Below, piece after piece: positions 21,086 to 32,533 of a stretch of DNA of 64,000 nt. The first letter of the stretch is position 1, and each line of letters starts with the position of its first letter. The notes below the pieces were generated by a model, which had not been told where the DNA came from, made no database searches, and saw nothing but the letters and a program-made list of their open reading frames with translations. The translations under genes were made by a program, and so were the position numbers. The stretch is from contig CM062813.1 in NCBI GenBank assembly GCA_031772625.1, forward strand, positions 692,364,420-692,428,419, given 5' to 3'. Source of the stretch: Pinus tabuliformis. Lineage: Eukaryota; Streptophyta; Pinopsida; Pinales; Pinaceae.

Positions 21086-21548
21086 TGACCGAGATAATCA
21101 TGTTTATTAACTTTTCAATGAATTTTATAAAATATACATCTCTAGTATTTTCAAATTCACATTTTCGAATTACACTTAATAAAAAATTATAATACTTATT
21201 AAAATCAAATTGATAAATTTTCTTACATTCAATCAATTTATTATAATAAATTTATTATTTAAATTATAACATTGAAAATTTAAATTATATTAAAAATAAT
21301 TTTCAAGTTACTAAATTATAAATATAAGAATATTATAATTTCAAATGCAAGAGGGACGATCATTTTTCAAATTTATACATCAAAAAGTTAGAAATATAAT
21401 GAGCAATTAATCCATACCATTGTCAATTCCCTATTCAAATATAATTAGTAATTAATTTTTTTTTTCGCATATCATTATTGATATTTACATTAATTTTAAA
21501 ATTTCTATTTTTAAGAGCTTCAATAGCGCGATCTAGAGCTTAAAAATT

Positions 21549-21583
21549 GCTCCATGGAGCATCATTTTTTTGCTCCATGGAGC
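21549..21583. repeat. Two perfect 12-bp palindromes in tandem
   Basis: GCTCCATGGAGC occurs at 21,549-21,560 and 21,572-21,583, each followed by ATCATTTTTT. This small segment is absent from the matching places of copies 1 and 2, so it is a copy-3-specific insertion or expansion. Confidence 0.9.
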
Positions 21584-22636
21584 ATCATTTTTTTACCAAA
21601 ATGTGACCTTGTTTCACTAAAAAGTATTACCCAGCGCTATGCTATCACCCAAATATCATCCATGACAAATAGTAAACTCAAAATTAATAAATTGATTATA
21701 AAAAAATTATTAAATAATATATAATTATTTAGCTTTTTTATGTTATATTTTTATTTATTTTAAAATTTATAAATATATTTGCATAATATGAAAACACTCA
21801 AAAATCATTATTCTAAAAATTACTTTCAAAAAAATATTCGAGGACTAGTGAATATATATATACATATATAATAATATGTCTATTTCAACGTAAATTAATA
21901 TACATTTATTTAATGTATGAAAATGCTCAGACAAATCAAAATGTAAATTAATATAGATTCATTTTAATGTACAAAAATGCTCAGACAAATCAAATTTCTG
22001 AAAATTTAAATTACTTTTAAGTATAAAATTTGAAAAATAATTTTTTAATACTCACGATACATTTAACATTAAAATAATTCAACTAAATAAGTTTCTCAAA
22101 ATTATTTTAAAATTATGATGAAATAAATTATCATGATTATACTTAAAATTTAATGTTATGAAAAACTTTAAATTACTAATATTTTGCAAATTACATCATT
22201 GCAACTTAGAATTTCAAACAATTGCTCTCCAATTTTTTTATTTAGTATGAATCCATACGCATCTGGAATTCATACACAGGAAAGGAAGTTCTCGTACCTA
22301 TTGGATAATGTTAGCCTTTAAAGATAAGGCTAAAGGTCCAAATAATGGCAGTTAGTGGTTGTAATTTGGTACACGACAATAATATGTCAACATTCATTTC
22401 CACGTGATGAAAGTGACCGGTCAAAAAGTTATTATGACTTTTTCCCATTTCATCTTTCTCTTGTAAATCCACTTATTATATGTTCTTTAAATTACTATAT
22501 TTTGTTGAATAATATAATATTAAAAGTATGGTAACGGGAGATTCTTTTCCCCTAATTTGTTCATGCAAAAACATGTGCAGGTTTATTGTGTTAAATAATA
22601 AATTTATTAAAATAAATTTCTGGCCAGAGTTCTCTC

Positions 22637-22870
22637 GTGCAATGATATTTCAAGGTTTATTATGATACACTTTGAATTGATTGGACTAATGATATACCTC
22701 AAGGCTATGGAATGGACTCTGCAATGATATTTCAAGGTTTATTATGATACACTTTGAATTGATTGGACCAATGATATACCTCAAGGCTATGGAATGGAAT
22801 AATGATAGTTGTTTGAATTGATTGGACTAATGATATACCTCGAGGCTATGGAATGGAATAACGATAGTTG
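22637..22870. repeat. Local tandem duplications in copy 3 block I
   Basis: GCAATGATATTTCAAGG occurs at 22,639 and 22,721 (82-bp period), and TTGAATTGATTGGAC recurs again at 22,812, with a 58-bp step. These partly overlapping duplications are not in copy 1 and differ from the 187-bp one of copy 2. Confidence 0.9.
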
Positions 22871-23315
22871 TTTGGAATTTGATTATATTATTAATTATTA
22901 ATAATTTTACAATGGAAAAATAATTTAATTAAATTATATGTTTTTGAAGATTATAGTATTTTTTTATGGTTAAAATGTATTGATTTTGTATTATTATTAT
23001 TTTTTTTTTAATTTTTCAAAAATGTTTAATATTTTTATTTTTTCATAAATTTGAAAATAATTTTTTATTTTTCGGCAAATTATATTTCTAATTTTCGATT
23101 GGAGGAAGTTCTGATGGGACATAAATCCCCTGGCGGAGGGTGTTTTATTTTTGGTATTTGGTCAATGCTTGACAATTCATTTTGGAAAAAAAAAACTAAT
23201 TTTCTGAGTTGCCATTACGTTGGTGAGTGCTCTCACACTAGCACTGGCACTATTATGTTACTATTTTGCCCAAAGATCCCAGGATTGATGTAGTTGCAGG
23301 TCCTTTGCATAGGCG

Positions 23316-25240
23316 TTGGGGGTGTTGTGACTCCAATTAATATTATTATGTTTTCTTGTGCAGAGTTTTAGTGTGCGGAGGACGAGGTATGTGCAAGAGA
23401 ATGAGGGTGCAGAGGGAACTTCATTCCGCATGGACAATTAATTTTAAACTCCTTTACAAATTTATTTGTGTGGCAGAGTAGTTGCATAACGCTATGAATC
23501 TGTGCAGAGGATGGGGTATGTGTAGGAGAACAAGGGTGTAGAGGGAACTCTATTCCGTCGATGCGTACTTAATGTAACTATGAACAAATCTCGAATTAAT
23601 ATTATTGTGTTTCAATGTGTAGTGTTTTGTTGTGTGAAGCTTTCCTTGTGCAGAGATTTTACTGTGTACAAGACGAGGTGTGTGCAGGATTACAAGGGTG
23701 TAGAGGGAACTTTATTTCATAGGGGCAAAATTAATTTCAAACTATTTTCCATTTAAAATTTGTATAAATTTAACTTTGTAGGAGAGCAGTTGCATAGAAA
23801 TATGAATCTGTGTGGAATGAAGGATGTGTGGAGGATGGGGTATGTGTGGGAGAATGGGTGTGCAGAGGGAACTTTGTTCCGTGGACGCATAATTAATTTA
23901 ACTATGAACAGAAACTTTAATTCGTAATGTAATAATATTTCACATTTTCCTATTACATATTTACAAATTTGCTTAATATCCAGATTGATAAAGGTAGTGT
24001 TGTTTCAGTTTGCGTTTTGTACAATAAAAGTTTCAATTTTGATTTCATTCTCCACATAATGAAAACATTCACTGTCTGAAGGGTGTGCGGAGGATGGGGT
24101 AGCTGTGGGAGAACGGGTGTGCAAAAGGAACTTTATTACATTGACACGTAATTAATTTAACTATCAACAAAAATCAAATTGATATTATTATGTTTCATTG
24201 TGTGGAGCTTCCTTGTGGGAATATTTTACTGTGTGGAGGTTGGGTACGTGTGGGAGAACAGGGGTGCAGAGGGAACTTTATTCTGCAATGACAAAATTAA
24301 TTTGAAACTATTTTGCATTTAAATTATTTACAGATTTAGTTGTGTGGGAGAGCAATTGCATAAAGCTATGAATCTATGCGGAATGAAAGGTGTGCAGAGG
24401 ACAGAGTATGTGCAGGAGAATAGGGGTGCAAATAGAACTTATGGACATGTAACTAATTTCACTACAAGGGAGCCCTAATGGGATTGTGCAGAATGAAAGA
24501 TTTGTAAAGGACAAAGTATGTGCGAAAGAACAAGGGTGCAGAGAGAACTTTATTCCATTGATGCACAATTAATATAACTATGAACAAAAACTTTAATTCT
24601 TAATGTAATAATATTTCAAATTTTCCTATTACATATATACAAATTTTCTTAATATACAAATTGATTAATTAAAACATTTATCCTTAATGCAGTAAAAGCA
24701 TTAACTATTGAACATGCATGGCAAACAACTTTCGGTTTACAATCTTTAGTGCAAAGAACTACACAAAATTAGTTTTAAATTCCTTTCCATTTAAAACTTT
24801 TGTAGATTTAGTTGCGCGGGAGAGTAGTTGCATAGAGTTATGAATCTTTGCGGAATGAAGGATGTGCAGAGGATAGAGTATATGCGGGAGAATGGGGGTG
24901 GCGGGGTGGGGTGGAAGTTCATTCGATTAGTACTATGACACTAACAACAAGATAGGTATTTCTAGTGCATTTATCATTTATCATTTCATTTTAGGTCATT
25001 TTCCATTTAAAACTTGTACATATTTAGTTGTGTGGGAGAACAATTGCATAAAGTTGTGAACTTGTGTACAATGAAAGATGTGCAGTGTACAAGATATATT
25101 CATAAAACACATAAATCCATTCAAATATATTTTATATTTTTTGCACAGAAAAGAATCTAATTTTAGACTCCTTTCCATTTAAAACTTTTACAGATTTAGC
25201 TATGCGGGAGAGTAGTTTAGTTTAACTAGGAACAAGATCT
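23316..25240. repeat. Degenerate, irregularly spaced tandem repeat field
   Basis: A module of about 60 bp resembling GTGYGGAGGATGGGGTATGT, then GGGAGAA, GGGTGCAGAGGGAACTTTAT and TCC, recurs in the same orientation. I find it near 23,371, 23,503, 23,667, 23,826, 24,086, 24,231, 24,392, 24,502 and 24,867. A second module, TTGCATARARYTATGAATCT followed by GCGGAATGAAGG, alternates with it (near 23,484, 23,791, 24,356, 24,828 and 25,044). A third, AATTAATTTAACTATGAACA plus a long AT tail, occurs near 23,888 and 24,565. Spacing varies from about 110 to 365 bp. No open frame spans it. It is an old composite satellite or a decayed array of unknown origin. Confidence 0.8.
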
Positions 25241-25319
25241 TTAACTCATAATGTAATAGGCACAATTAGAGAGAGAAGTTTGTAAACTAGAAATAACACA
25301 TATTTCAAATTTTCATTAC

Positions 25320-25820
25320 TAGTGACTATAGCATTTGCCTCGATGTCAAAGTGTGTTGAATTTGTATTATTTGAATGTGACATAAACTTTCTTCCGAAAT
25401 ACTATGTTTTTTCGAATAAATTTTGTGTAAGAGAATTTCTTGGTTAAATCAACACATTGAAAAATCATTAGCTAAATAGGCTTTTAAGTATTCTCTATTT
25501 ACATAATCAAATTTGTGAATCTTTTCAGTGGGAAAACTCTATCCTCTATTTATAGAATCATCCTTGTTCTTTGTCATGTTTTCTCTGTGTTATCGCTTTG
25601 CTCTTTCAGAGTAACCACTAGCGTATTGATATTATCAAAATTGTCAGGCCAAGTTTGTGTAACTTTGAATGAAATTGTACGATTTGCATTAAGAGATAAT
25701 TGATATATACGTTGCGAGGGATACTCTTGGAATTCAAATTCCACTATCTCTTCACCTTCTCTATTATTTTATTTACAATATTTACATGAATGTCCTAATC
25801 CCAAATTTTAAATGTTAACA
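25320..25820 (-). mobile_element. 3' LTR of an old Ty1/copia element (left border unresolved)
   Basis: On the minus strand a purine tract (GTGGGGGGGA) is followed at 25,820 by TGTTAACATTTAAAATTTGG, the usual TG start of a 3' LTR. The LTR-like sequence contains CTATAAATAGAG near 25,546, a credible promoter TATA box. I could not find its outer end with confidence. Confidence 0.55.
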
Positions 25821-26642
25821 TCCCCCCCACCTTAATCTGAAGGGATGTTGGTGAGTCCAAGAATTATTCTTAATCTCTCAAACTTTTCTCTTCCAAGCGC
25901 TTTGGTGAAGATATCTTCAATCTCCTCATTTGTGGAAAAATTGCGAAGGTGAATAGTCTTGGCCTCAACATGATGTCGAATGAGATGATACCTATATTGA
26001 TGTGCTTGGTTCTATCATGGAACTTTGGGATCTTGGCCAACTTTATTGCAGAAGTGTTTTCAATCAAGAGAGTAAAATGCACTTGTTTCCCTTATAAATC
26101 TTCCAGTATTTTCAATCTCTTTTGTTTCTTCTACAAGTACCACATATTCAACCACATTTGTGGAATTTACTGTAACTGACTATTTGCGTGACCTTGAGGA
26201 GAAAAATATTGATCCAAGACTTATAATAGAACCTAAAATAAATACTCCATTTTCTTTATCTCCATCAAAATCTGAATCGGAGTATCCAATCAAGCGGAAG
26301 TCATCCACTATGTATACTTGAATCCAAATTCTTGAGTTCCCTTCAAGTACTTTAGAACTCTTTTTGCAGCAGACCAATGACCCTCACAAGGCTTTTGTAT
26401 AAAGCTAGAGAGGTTTCCAACAACAAATGAAATTTCTGGTCTGGTAATAGTGAGATAATTGAGACTTCCTACAAGTTGTCTGTACTTTATTACATCCTCA
26501 AATTACTTTCATTTAGTGGATGTGAGCTTTAAATTTTGTTCCATTGGAGTCTTCAAAGGATTACACTCAACCATGCCAAATTTGTTCAACAAATCTCCAA
26601 TGTACTTCTTTTGACAGAGGAATACAAACTTCAGATGTTCGG
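25821..26642 (-). pseudogene. Ty1/copia pol fragment (RT end and RNase H)
   Basis: Minus-strand translation gives typical copia RNase H words in order: LIGYSDSDFDGD, then an SAIKLAKIPKFHDRTKHI segment, then EDIFTKALGREKFERLR, the usual end of copia pol just before the purine tract. It is broken in several places. The fragment is cut at 26,642 by the 5' LTR of element A; the rest of this older copia element must lie beyond the window. Confidence 0.8.
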
Positions 26643-27632
26643 TGTTGAAAATAGCAACAATAAATGATAAAAATAGAATCGAGGAATTCCAATTTTAATT
26701 TGTCCTTGAATTAAAATTGAGAATTAAAATTCGAATTTAGTCTCACCAGTTGCTTGAAAAATAATTAATTAATTCATCTTGAGTTAATTAGTTGGAGAAA
26801 TTCAAGTTAGAAGTCTTTGTGAAGTCACACAACAGTTATCCCATAGATTAAGGAGATTATCCCTTAATTAACGAGATATGATTGAGTTGTAATTAGTTAG
26901 CTCAGTTTACTGAGTTAAGTCCAGTTAGATTAGTTCCAAACTGTTTGAGGAACTAATTGTGAGTTCAGTCAGTTAATGCATGCATGCATCCAACTAGTGT
27001 ACTCCAGATAACTGAAGATTCTCTCATCATTAACTCATGCATGTCTATTTTGAGAAAGACCCAGTTGAGATTAAAGACAGGGACAATGTACTATCAGTTG
27101 CATGAGTTTTCCTATAAAGGAAACTCATCCATGCAGAAGGAATAAGGTTCCTTGAGGATTTCGCAGTTTTATAGGGTGTGAGATAAGTGTTACACTTGGT
27201 AACAAGAGGATCACCCAGGAGAAATTGCGCAAGGAAATATGAGGCTTGGAGGGCTGAGGAGAAGGTTTGTTAGAAGCCTTGTTTGCCTGTGAGTATCTAG
27301 GAGGATTGTACTGAGAGCTGGCTAGCCGTGAGAACTAAAGCTTTGTGTAGTTCTGAGATATTTCCATCTTGTATGAAAATATAGATAGTGAGGTTTTTAG
27401 CTGAGGCTTTCCCCTAAGTATTCTTCTGTGTTTCATGTGCATTGATTCTTCTTCTAGTTATATGTGTCCAGCTTGATATTGCTCAAATCTTTTAAGTTTT
27501 CGCAAGTTCGATTGTAGAAGTAGATTAAAGTATTTTGCTTTAGTTATATTGCATTATCGAGTTAATCTACAGTCATATTTTCTACATAGATCTCAGAGGC
27601 AGATTTGTAGAGAATTTGCAGGAAATTCTACA
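26643..27632 (+). repeat. Element A 5' LTR
   Basis: 990 bp from TGTTGAAAATAGCAAC to TTCTACA, directly followed by the primer-binding site. It matches 62,125-63,121 with about 5% differences in the stretch I compared. Its start interrupts the older copia pol fragment. Confidence 0.93.
27103..27127 (+). promoter_or_regulatory. TATA box inside an inverted repeat (element A LTR)
   Basis: CTATAAAGG lies between TGAGTTTTCC and GGAAACTCA, so the TATA motif sits at the centre of a near-perfect inverted repeat. The other A LTR has the same layout at 62,592-62,616. It is probably the LTR core promoter. Confidence 0.6.
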
Positions 27633-27644
27633 TGGTATCAGAGC
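27633..27644 (+). other. Element A primer-binding site (initiator tRNA-Met)
   Basis: TGGTATCAGAGC, the standard plant copia primer site, abuts the LTR end. Confidence 0.95.
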
Positions 27645-27748
27645 AAAAGTTATCAGAGTTGTGAACAGTATATTGAGAAGAGAATTCGAAGTTTAAAGTT
27701 CGGAGTTACAGGTGCAAATCGAATTCATCTCATACTTCAGGTTGGTCA

Positions 27749-28790
27749 ATGGCGTTCTATGGCTTGAGACTCGATTATGCCTTGGATGGCAGCTCGAATT
27801 ACATAGCATAGAAAGATCTCATGGAGGTTGTATTAGAAGATAATAGCTTGAAGGATTTCATTGATCGAGAAATCCCAAAGCTAGCTTCAACTAATGCACA
27901 AGAGTTGGTTCAGTGGAAGAAGTGTGTGGCGAGGGTGAGACGAATCATCCTTGAGGGAGTTTGAGACCATATTGTCTCGAGTCTCCATGGGAAGGATACT
28001 CCATATTCAATGTGGAAGACATTGAAGGACCTCTACCAGAACAATAGTGACCAGAGGAAATTGGCGCTCAAGGATAAGCTTCGAAGAATCAAGATGGAGA
28101 ATGGCGATACTATTTCCACATATCTGAACAAGCTCACCACTTGCAGAGATGAGCTTAGCAGTGTGGGAATAACTACTGTCGATGATGATATGGTGAGCCT
28201 CGCTCTCCTTGGCCTTCCAAAGAGCTGGAATAGCTACCAGGACTCTATGAATGGAAGGGAGAAACTGTCAGATTGGGAAAAAATGTGGTTGGATCTCATG
28301 CAGGAGGAGATCAGGAGGAGCACACGAGATGGTTCTTCATCCAAGGATGATGAAGAAAATATGGCCTTAGCAAGTAAGGAAAGGAAAGGGAAGGGGAAGG
28401 CGTCCCATTCTGAATCGAATTCTTCTCATGGAGGGAAGAAGGTTGACAAGTCTAAAGTGAGATGCTTTAATTGTCATGAGATGGGTCATTATGCGACTAA
28501 TTTCCCATCGAAGAAGTCCAAGAAGGGATCCTCGGAAGGATCTGAAGGTGAGGCATTAGCCTCTCAGTTCGAGATGTACTTTACCCTCATCGCATGCATG
28601 GTGTCATCGATGATGGGTTGTGGTTGTTATCTTGATAGTGGAGCCTCATTCCACATGACTGGCAATAAAAGTTTATTCAGTACCTTGGAGGAGAAAGACC
28701 TCAAGATGCGCATAGAGATGGGTGACAATGAAAGGTATAGTGTTTTAGGAGTGAGCACAATTGCTTTTCAGAGGGAGCATGGAGCTCTTA
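27749..28790 (+). pseudogene. Element A gag (copia UBN2-type), left part
   Basis: The translation shows the copia gag pattern: YSMWKTLKDLYQ, a helical region with TISTYLNKLTTCRDELSS and SLALLGLPKSWNSYQ, a basic linker, and a CCHC-type segment CFNCHEMGHYATNF. A protease-like stretch with YLDSGASFHMTGN follows, as in copia polyproteins. It is interrupted at 28,791 by the LTR of element B; matching downstream sequence resumes at 61,272. It is a broken fossil. Confidence 0.88.
28786..28790. repeat. Target duplication of element B, left copy
   Basis: TCTTA here and at 61,267-61,271 exactly flanks the two B LTRs. Confidence 0.93.
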
Positions 28791-30100
28791 TGATGTAGAA
28801 GCATGTGACTTGGAGGGAAAATCTTCAAACTTATTCCAAAAATCCAAAAAAATCTATAGGCAAAGGAGTGGGTTCCTTTAGCTAGCAATTTCCATGCTTT
28901 CCTAGTTTAGGATAAGAATAGAATTAAGAATAAATCATGCTAAAATAATCGCTTATGGATAAGTTGTAACAATGCTTTACGCTTTAAATCACTCTATGTA
29001 AAGGCATGCTTTTGTAAAGGATAATGGCCAAGAAGGCTTTATCTATTGATTATAAATAAAATAACGGGAGGCTCAGAGTTAGAGTCGTGCCGAAAGCATT
29101 ATTATCTGAAGAAAAACCTCTCTCTGCATCTGATTATATGGTTCTCTGTTGAATGTTAATTAGATGCGTGTATTAGTTTTAATGGCCTTTTTTTGAGTCC
29201 AAATATCAATGAATTAGCCTAATTCCCAATTAATGTCTTGGTTGAAGTCCTCAGATTGTATTTTCCCTTCACATCGTTGAGTGCAGGATTCTTTAATTGC
29301 CTTATAGAATTCCGCAGCCAAAATCTTGTTTTACACAGGAAATCGTAAAAATACTTAGCCGGAGCAGAGTTCTGGACCTGAAATTCTATTGAATTTGGTT
29401 CATACCCGTATCGGGTCCGAACCAGATCGCATCGAAGAATCGCAAGTGGAGTGGGAAGGTCCTTTGGAGCCGTCGAAGTCCGAAACCCCGACAGTCTAGA
29501 CCCGAAATACTATATAGCTGGGTTGATAAGTTTTCGGGTCCACAAGGTTATCGCATCGCAAGGTTTAAGCAGGAGGAGTCTATTGTGTGGACTTTCGAAA
29601 TCGCCGATAGCGATTGCCGATAGCCACATGGCATATCGCATCAGAGAATCACCATGACAAAGCGTCGATAGTGTTGTTCCGACCCTTTGGAATAAAAGCC
29701 TGCCGATAGTGTTAATTACATTTCAAACGCACAGTTTGAAATATAAAGTGTCGATAGTTAATTCTTTTGAATTAACAATATAGTGATATAAAGTGCCAAT
29801 AGTGTATTTTTCGTTCCTTTGGAACGAAGGCCCTCCACCCGTGTATATTGCATTTTCAACGCATTTTCTTTGTTTTAAAAGCAACAAGGCCTATGGTATG
29901 ATTTTTGTTGATAACAAGGGTTGGGGTAATTTAAAGAGGAAGAATGGTTATATGAAGGAAGACGGGAAGTATTATAATAGTTATTCTAATAGTAGATGAC
30001 TGATACACCTCTTGAACCAGGAAGAGGAATTCAGCCTGAAGTTGAAGAAATTGTAGCCAGATTGGAGAGGTTGTCTATATCGCCTGCACCCAGGCCACCA
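28791..30100 (+). repeat. Element B 5' LTR
   Basis: Runs from TGATGTAGAAGCATGTGAC to CAGGCCACCA. A TATAAATA motif at 29,051-29,058 fits a promoter and is kept in the 3' LTR at 60,216-60,223. The outer part lies against the TCTTA duplication. Confidence 0.92.
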
Positions 30101-30104
30101 TTAG

Positions 30105-30116
30105 TGGTATCGAAGC
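30105..30116 (+). other. Element B primer-binding site
   Basis: TGGTATCGAAGC, a close variant of the initiator-Met primer site, four bases after the LTR. Confidence 0.8.
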
Positions 30117-30229
30117 CCCCTTTTGACACTGAATTGAATCTCAGAAGCAGGAGAAGGAAAGTTAATATGGCTTTCAGAGTTGGAAGAGGACTGGAGGTGG
30201 TGAAAGAGGACAGCCTGTTGCAACGCTGA

Positions 30230-30662
30230 AGTAATGGAAGCTGTGCAACAGATGCAAGCTAGATTGGATGCATTAAAAATAGGCAGAAATATAGATGATG
30301 GAGATGTTACTGAACTTGAGGTTGAAGCTGCAGAGGAGGAAGCTGTAGCAGTAACTCCTGATATGAGGTTCTTCTAGTCAGTGTTGAGATCCACAGCTAG
30401 GCCAAAGACCGAGGCTCCAATATATGAAGGAGGATTTTATCCAGAAGAATTGATAGATGGGATTAATGGCATGGAGAAATTCTTCGATTATGAAGAAACA
30501 GAAGATGAGAAGAAAGTCAAGTTTGTTGTCACCAAGTTAAAAGGCCATGCAGCGCTTTGGTGGGATGGTGTGCAGGCAGAAAGGAAGAGACTTGGCAAGC
30601 AACCAATCAAGAATTGGAGTAGGATGGTAGCAAAGCTAAGAAGTAAGTTTCTGCCAAGTAAT
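30230..30662 (+). pseudogene. Element B gag, left part
   Basis: Contains the Retrotrans_gag hallmark KLKGHAALWWDGVQAERK and KNWSRMVAKLRSKFLP. It stops at the GTAAT duplication where element C is inserted. It resembles the gag remnants of the tandem units at 4,179 and 15,050. Confidence 0.88.
30658..30662. repeat. Target duplication of element C, left copy
   Basis: GTAAT here and at 55,886-55,890 exactly flanks the outer ends of the C LTRs. Confidence 0.93.
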
Positions 30663-30829
30663 TGTTGAGCCTCAAACCTGCACCTTCCTATACACCCTCT
30701 TAGCCTTCTTTTTCCACTTATTTCATCCACCTAGCTGTTAAATCATTGCATTGTAGTTTAAAAAGAGCTTTTTACATGGTTTTCTGACTATGCTTATGAT
30801 TGTTGTTTGGTTTAGTTTTTGTTCATGCA

Positions 30830-30857
30830 GCTGCGGAAACTTCTTAGTTTCCGCAGC
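30830..30857. repeat. Perfect 12-bp hairpin in the C LTR
   Basis: GCTGCGGAAACT, loop TCTT, AGTTTCCGCAGC. The 3' LTR has the same stem at 42,952-42,979 with loop TCTC, so both stem arms are unchanged. Two further TTTCYGCAGCCAGCACAG-like words follow directly. Confidence 0.9.
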
Positions 30858-31198
30858 CAGCACAGGTTTCTGCAGCCAGCACAGGATTCCGCAGCTATTT
30901 GTTAAAAGTTGTGCTACAGGTGTCCTATGAAGAAATGAGCTACATGGGCAAGCTACAGGTGACGGATACATGGAACGTGTCCCTTCAAATCAGCCAAATC
31001 ATCCATGGAAGGTCACGGTCAACGAGGGTCAAAGGCAAAGCCAACCAAGGAGTTCAGCGGTGGCACGTCTCTGTTTTGGGCACATGAACATTTACGTGGC
31101 ACAGTCCTCAGCCCATGAAGACACCGACACACCTGGAGATCATCACCGTAACCTGAATCCAACAGCTACCACTCCGAAGATTTAATAGACATGATGAC

Positions 31199-32533
31199 AA
31201 ATTTAGAGTTGCGCAGTTTCACCATCGCAAATTTAGAGAGGCCCTGGAGATTGAAAAAAGGCCGAATAATCTTAATAGGGATGATGGCTGGAAGATTAGC
31301 AGCTTCTGGGTCCCAGCCTTGTCTTCCTAGCCTCCTCATTCCCCTTATGTTTCCGTCTTCCCCCTCCTTAAGTTTCGGTTTTGGCGGATTAGTCCTAGTT
31401 TCAGGGTATTAACCTTGTCCCGTTTATGTTAATATTGGATATATTAGATTAGATTTTTTGGTTCCATTATTTTGATTAAATATGCTTCCTTTACTAATGT
31501 CTAAAAAACCCTTTTAAACCTTATAAGTAATATTATATTTACCTAATGACATAATTAACTTTAATAATGGAATAATAGATTATTGAGTATATATTGAGTA
31601 TTTAATAAATATAAATCGGTTATTTAAATATTAAAGGAGACCTAGTTTACCAATGACCATTAGGTTTAAAAGAGAATTAGATAGTAGTATAAATAAATAT
31701 ATATATGATATAACAATAATATTAGTTATTCTAGTATTAATAAACATGAATATTACTTTATTCTAATAATAATAATTTTTTAATAAGAATTCTATTTAAT
31801 ATTGGTATTATGAATTATTAAATAAATATGGATTTATTAATAAACATAGATTATTATTTTTCGAATGGACCATTATATTTAAATAATAAATAATTAAATG
31901 GTATATTTTTACCGAAGATAACTAGATTCTAAGAGTAACATTTATTTATATTTAAATAATATTAGAATAATAATATTTATAGATTATTATACTTAAAAAA
32001 TAATAAACATGGATATTATATTATTCAATGAGTTTAACCTTAGATATTATTACAGCTATTTATATGTTTATAATTACCTGTTTTAGCTATTATATAGGAC
32101 CATTATATGTAAATAATAAATAATAAAATGGTATATTTTTACCTAAGATAACTGAATTCTAAGAGTATCGTTTATTTATACTTAAATAATATTAGAATAA
32201 TAATAATTATAGATCATCTAATAAATATATGACCATTATATTTAAATAATAAACATGGATATTATTCAATACTCATATTATTAAATGATTTTAATCTTAG
32301 ATTTAATTAACAAATTTAACTGTTTTAGCTATTTATAGAAATGTTATTAGTTAAATTAGTGGTTTGATCGGGATCCTTAGGTCAAATTAGCCGTTGGAGT
32401 CTCTGCACACTCTATTTAATCAGCTAATCCGGATTGGTTCTTCAACTTGTCCTGACGATGAACCACACTGGTTGGTTCGAAACGCGTCGACAAAAGATTG
32501 GTTATGTGATTTTGCCGAAGATTATCTATACAA
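31199..32533. other. Extra 1.3-kb segment in the C 5' LTR
   Basis: Flanked by the 12-bp direct repeat AGACATGATGAC (31,187-31,198 and 32,534-32,545), which occurs once in the 3' LTR. The ends (AAATTTAGAG and TCTATACAA) form no terminal inverted repeat and there is no poly(A) tail. The middle is very A+T-rich. Either an unclassified element inserted into the 5' LTR, or the 3' LTR lost the segment by recombination between the 12-bp repeats. No open frame of note. Confidence 0.75.
31870..32216. repeat. Tandem duplication, 230-bp period, inside the extra segment
   Basis: CCATTATAT, then AAATAATAAATAAT and GGTATATTTTTACC, a TTCTAAGAGTA word and a long ATATT-rich run occur at 31,870 and again at 32,100 with about 10% difference. 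Confidence 0.8.

Larger units (their letters stand above)
20714..23315. repeat. Tandem unit copy 3, truncated
   Basis: Matches copy 1 from its position 1 to about 2,450 and then stops abruptly after TTTGCATAGGCG, before the Ty3/gypsy remnant. The sequence to the right is unrelated to the unit. It is more diverged from copies 1 and 2 than they are from each other in several stretches. Confidence 0.88.

Noticed and set aside
23316-25240. CRISPR-like array
   Set aside because: Repeats are degenerate, unevenly spaced and in plant-type DNA; spacers share sequence with each other.
32480-32495. GGTTCGAAACG near the right end of the extra C LTR segment, like a Pol III B box
   Set aside because: No convincing A box at the right distance and no A- or T-rich SINE tail, so a tRNA-derived SINE is not supported.
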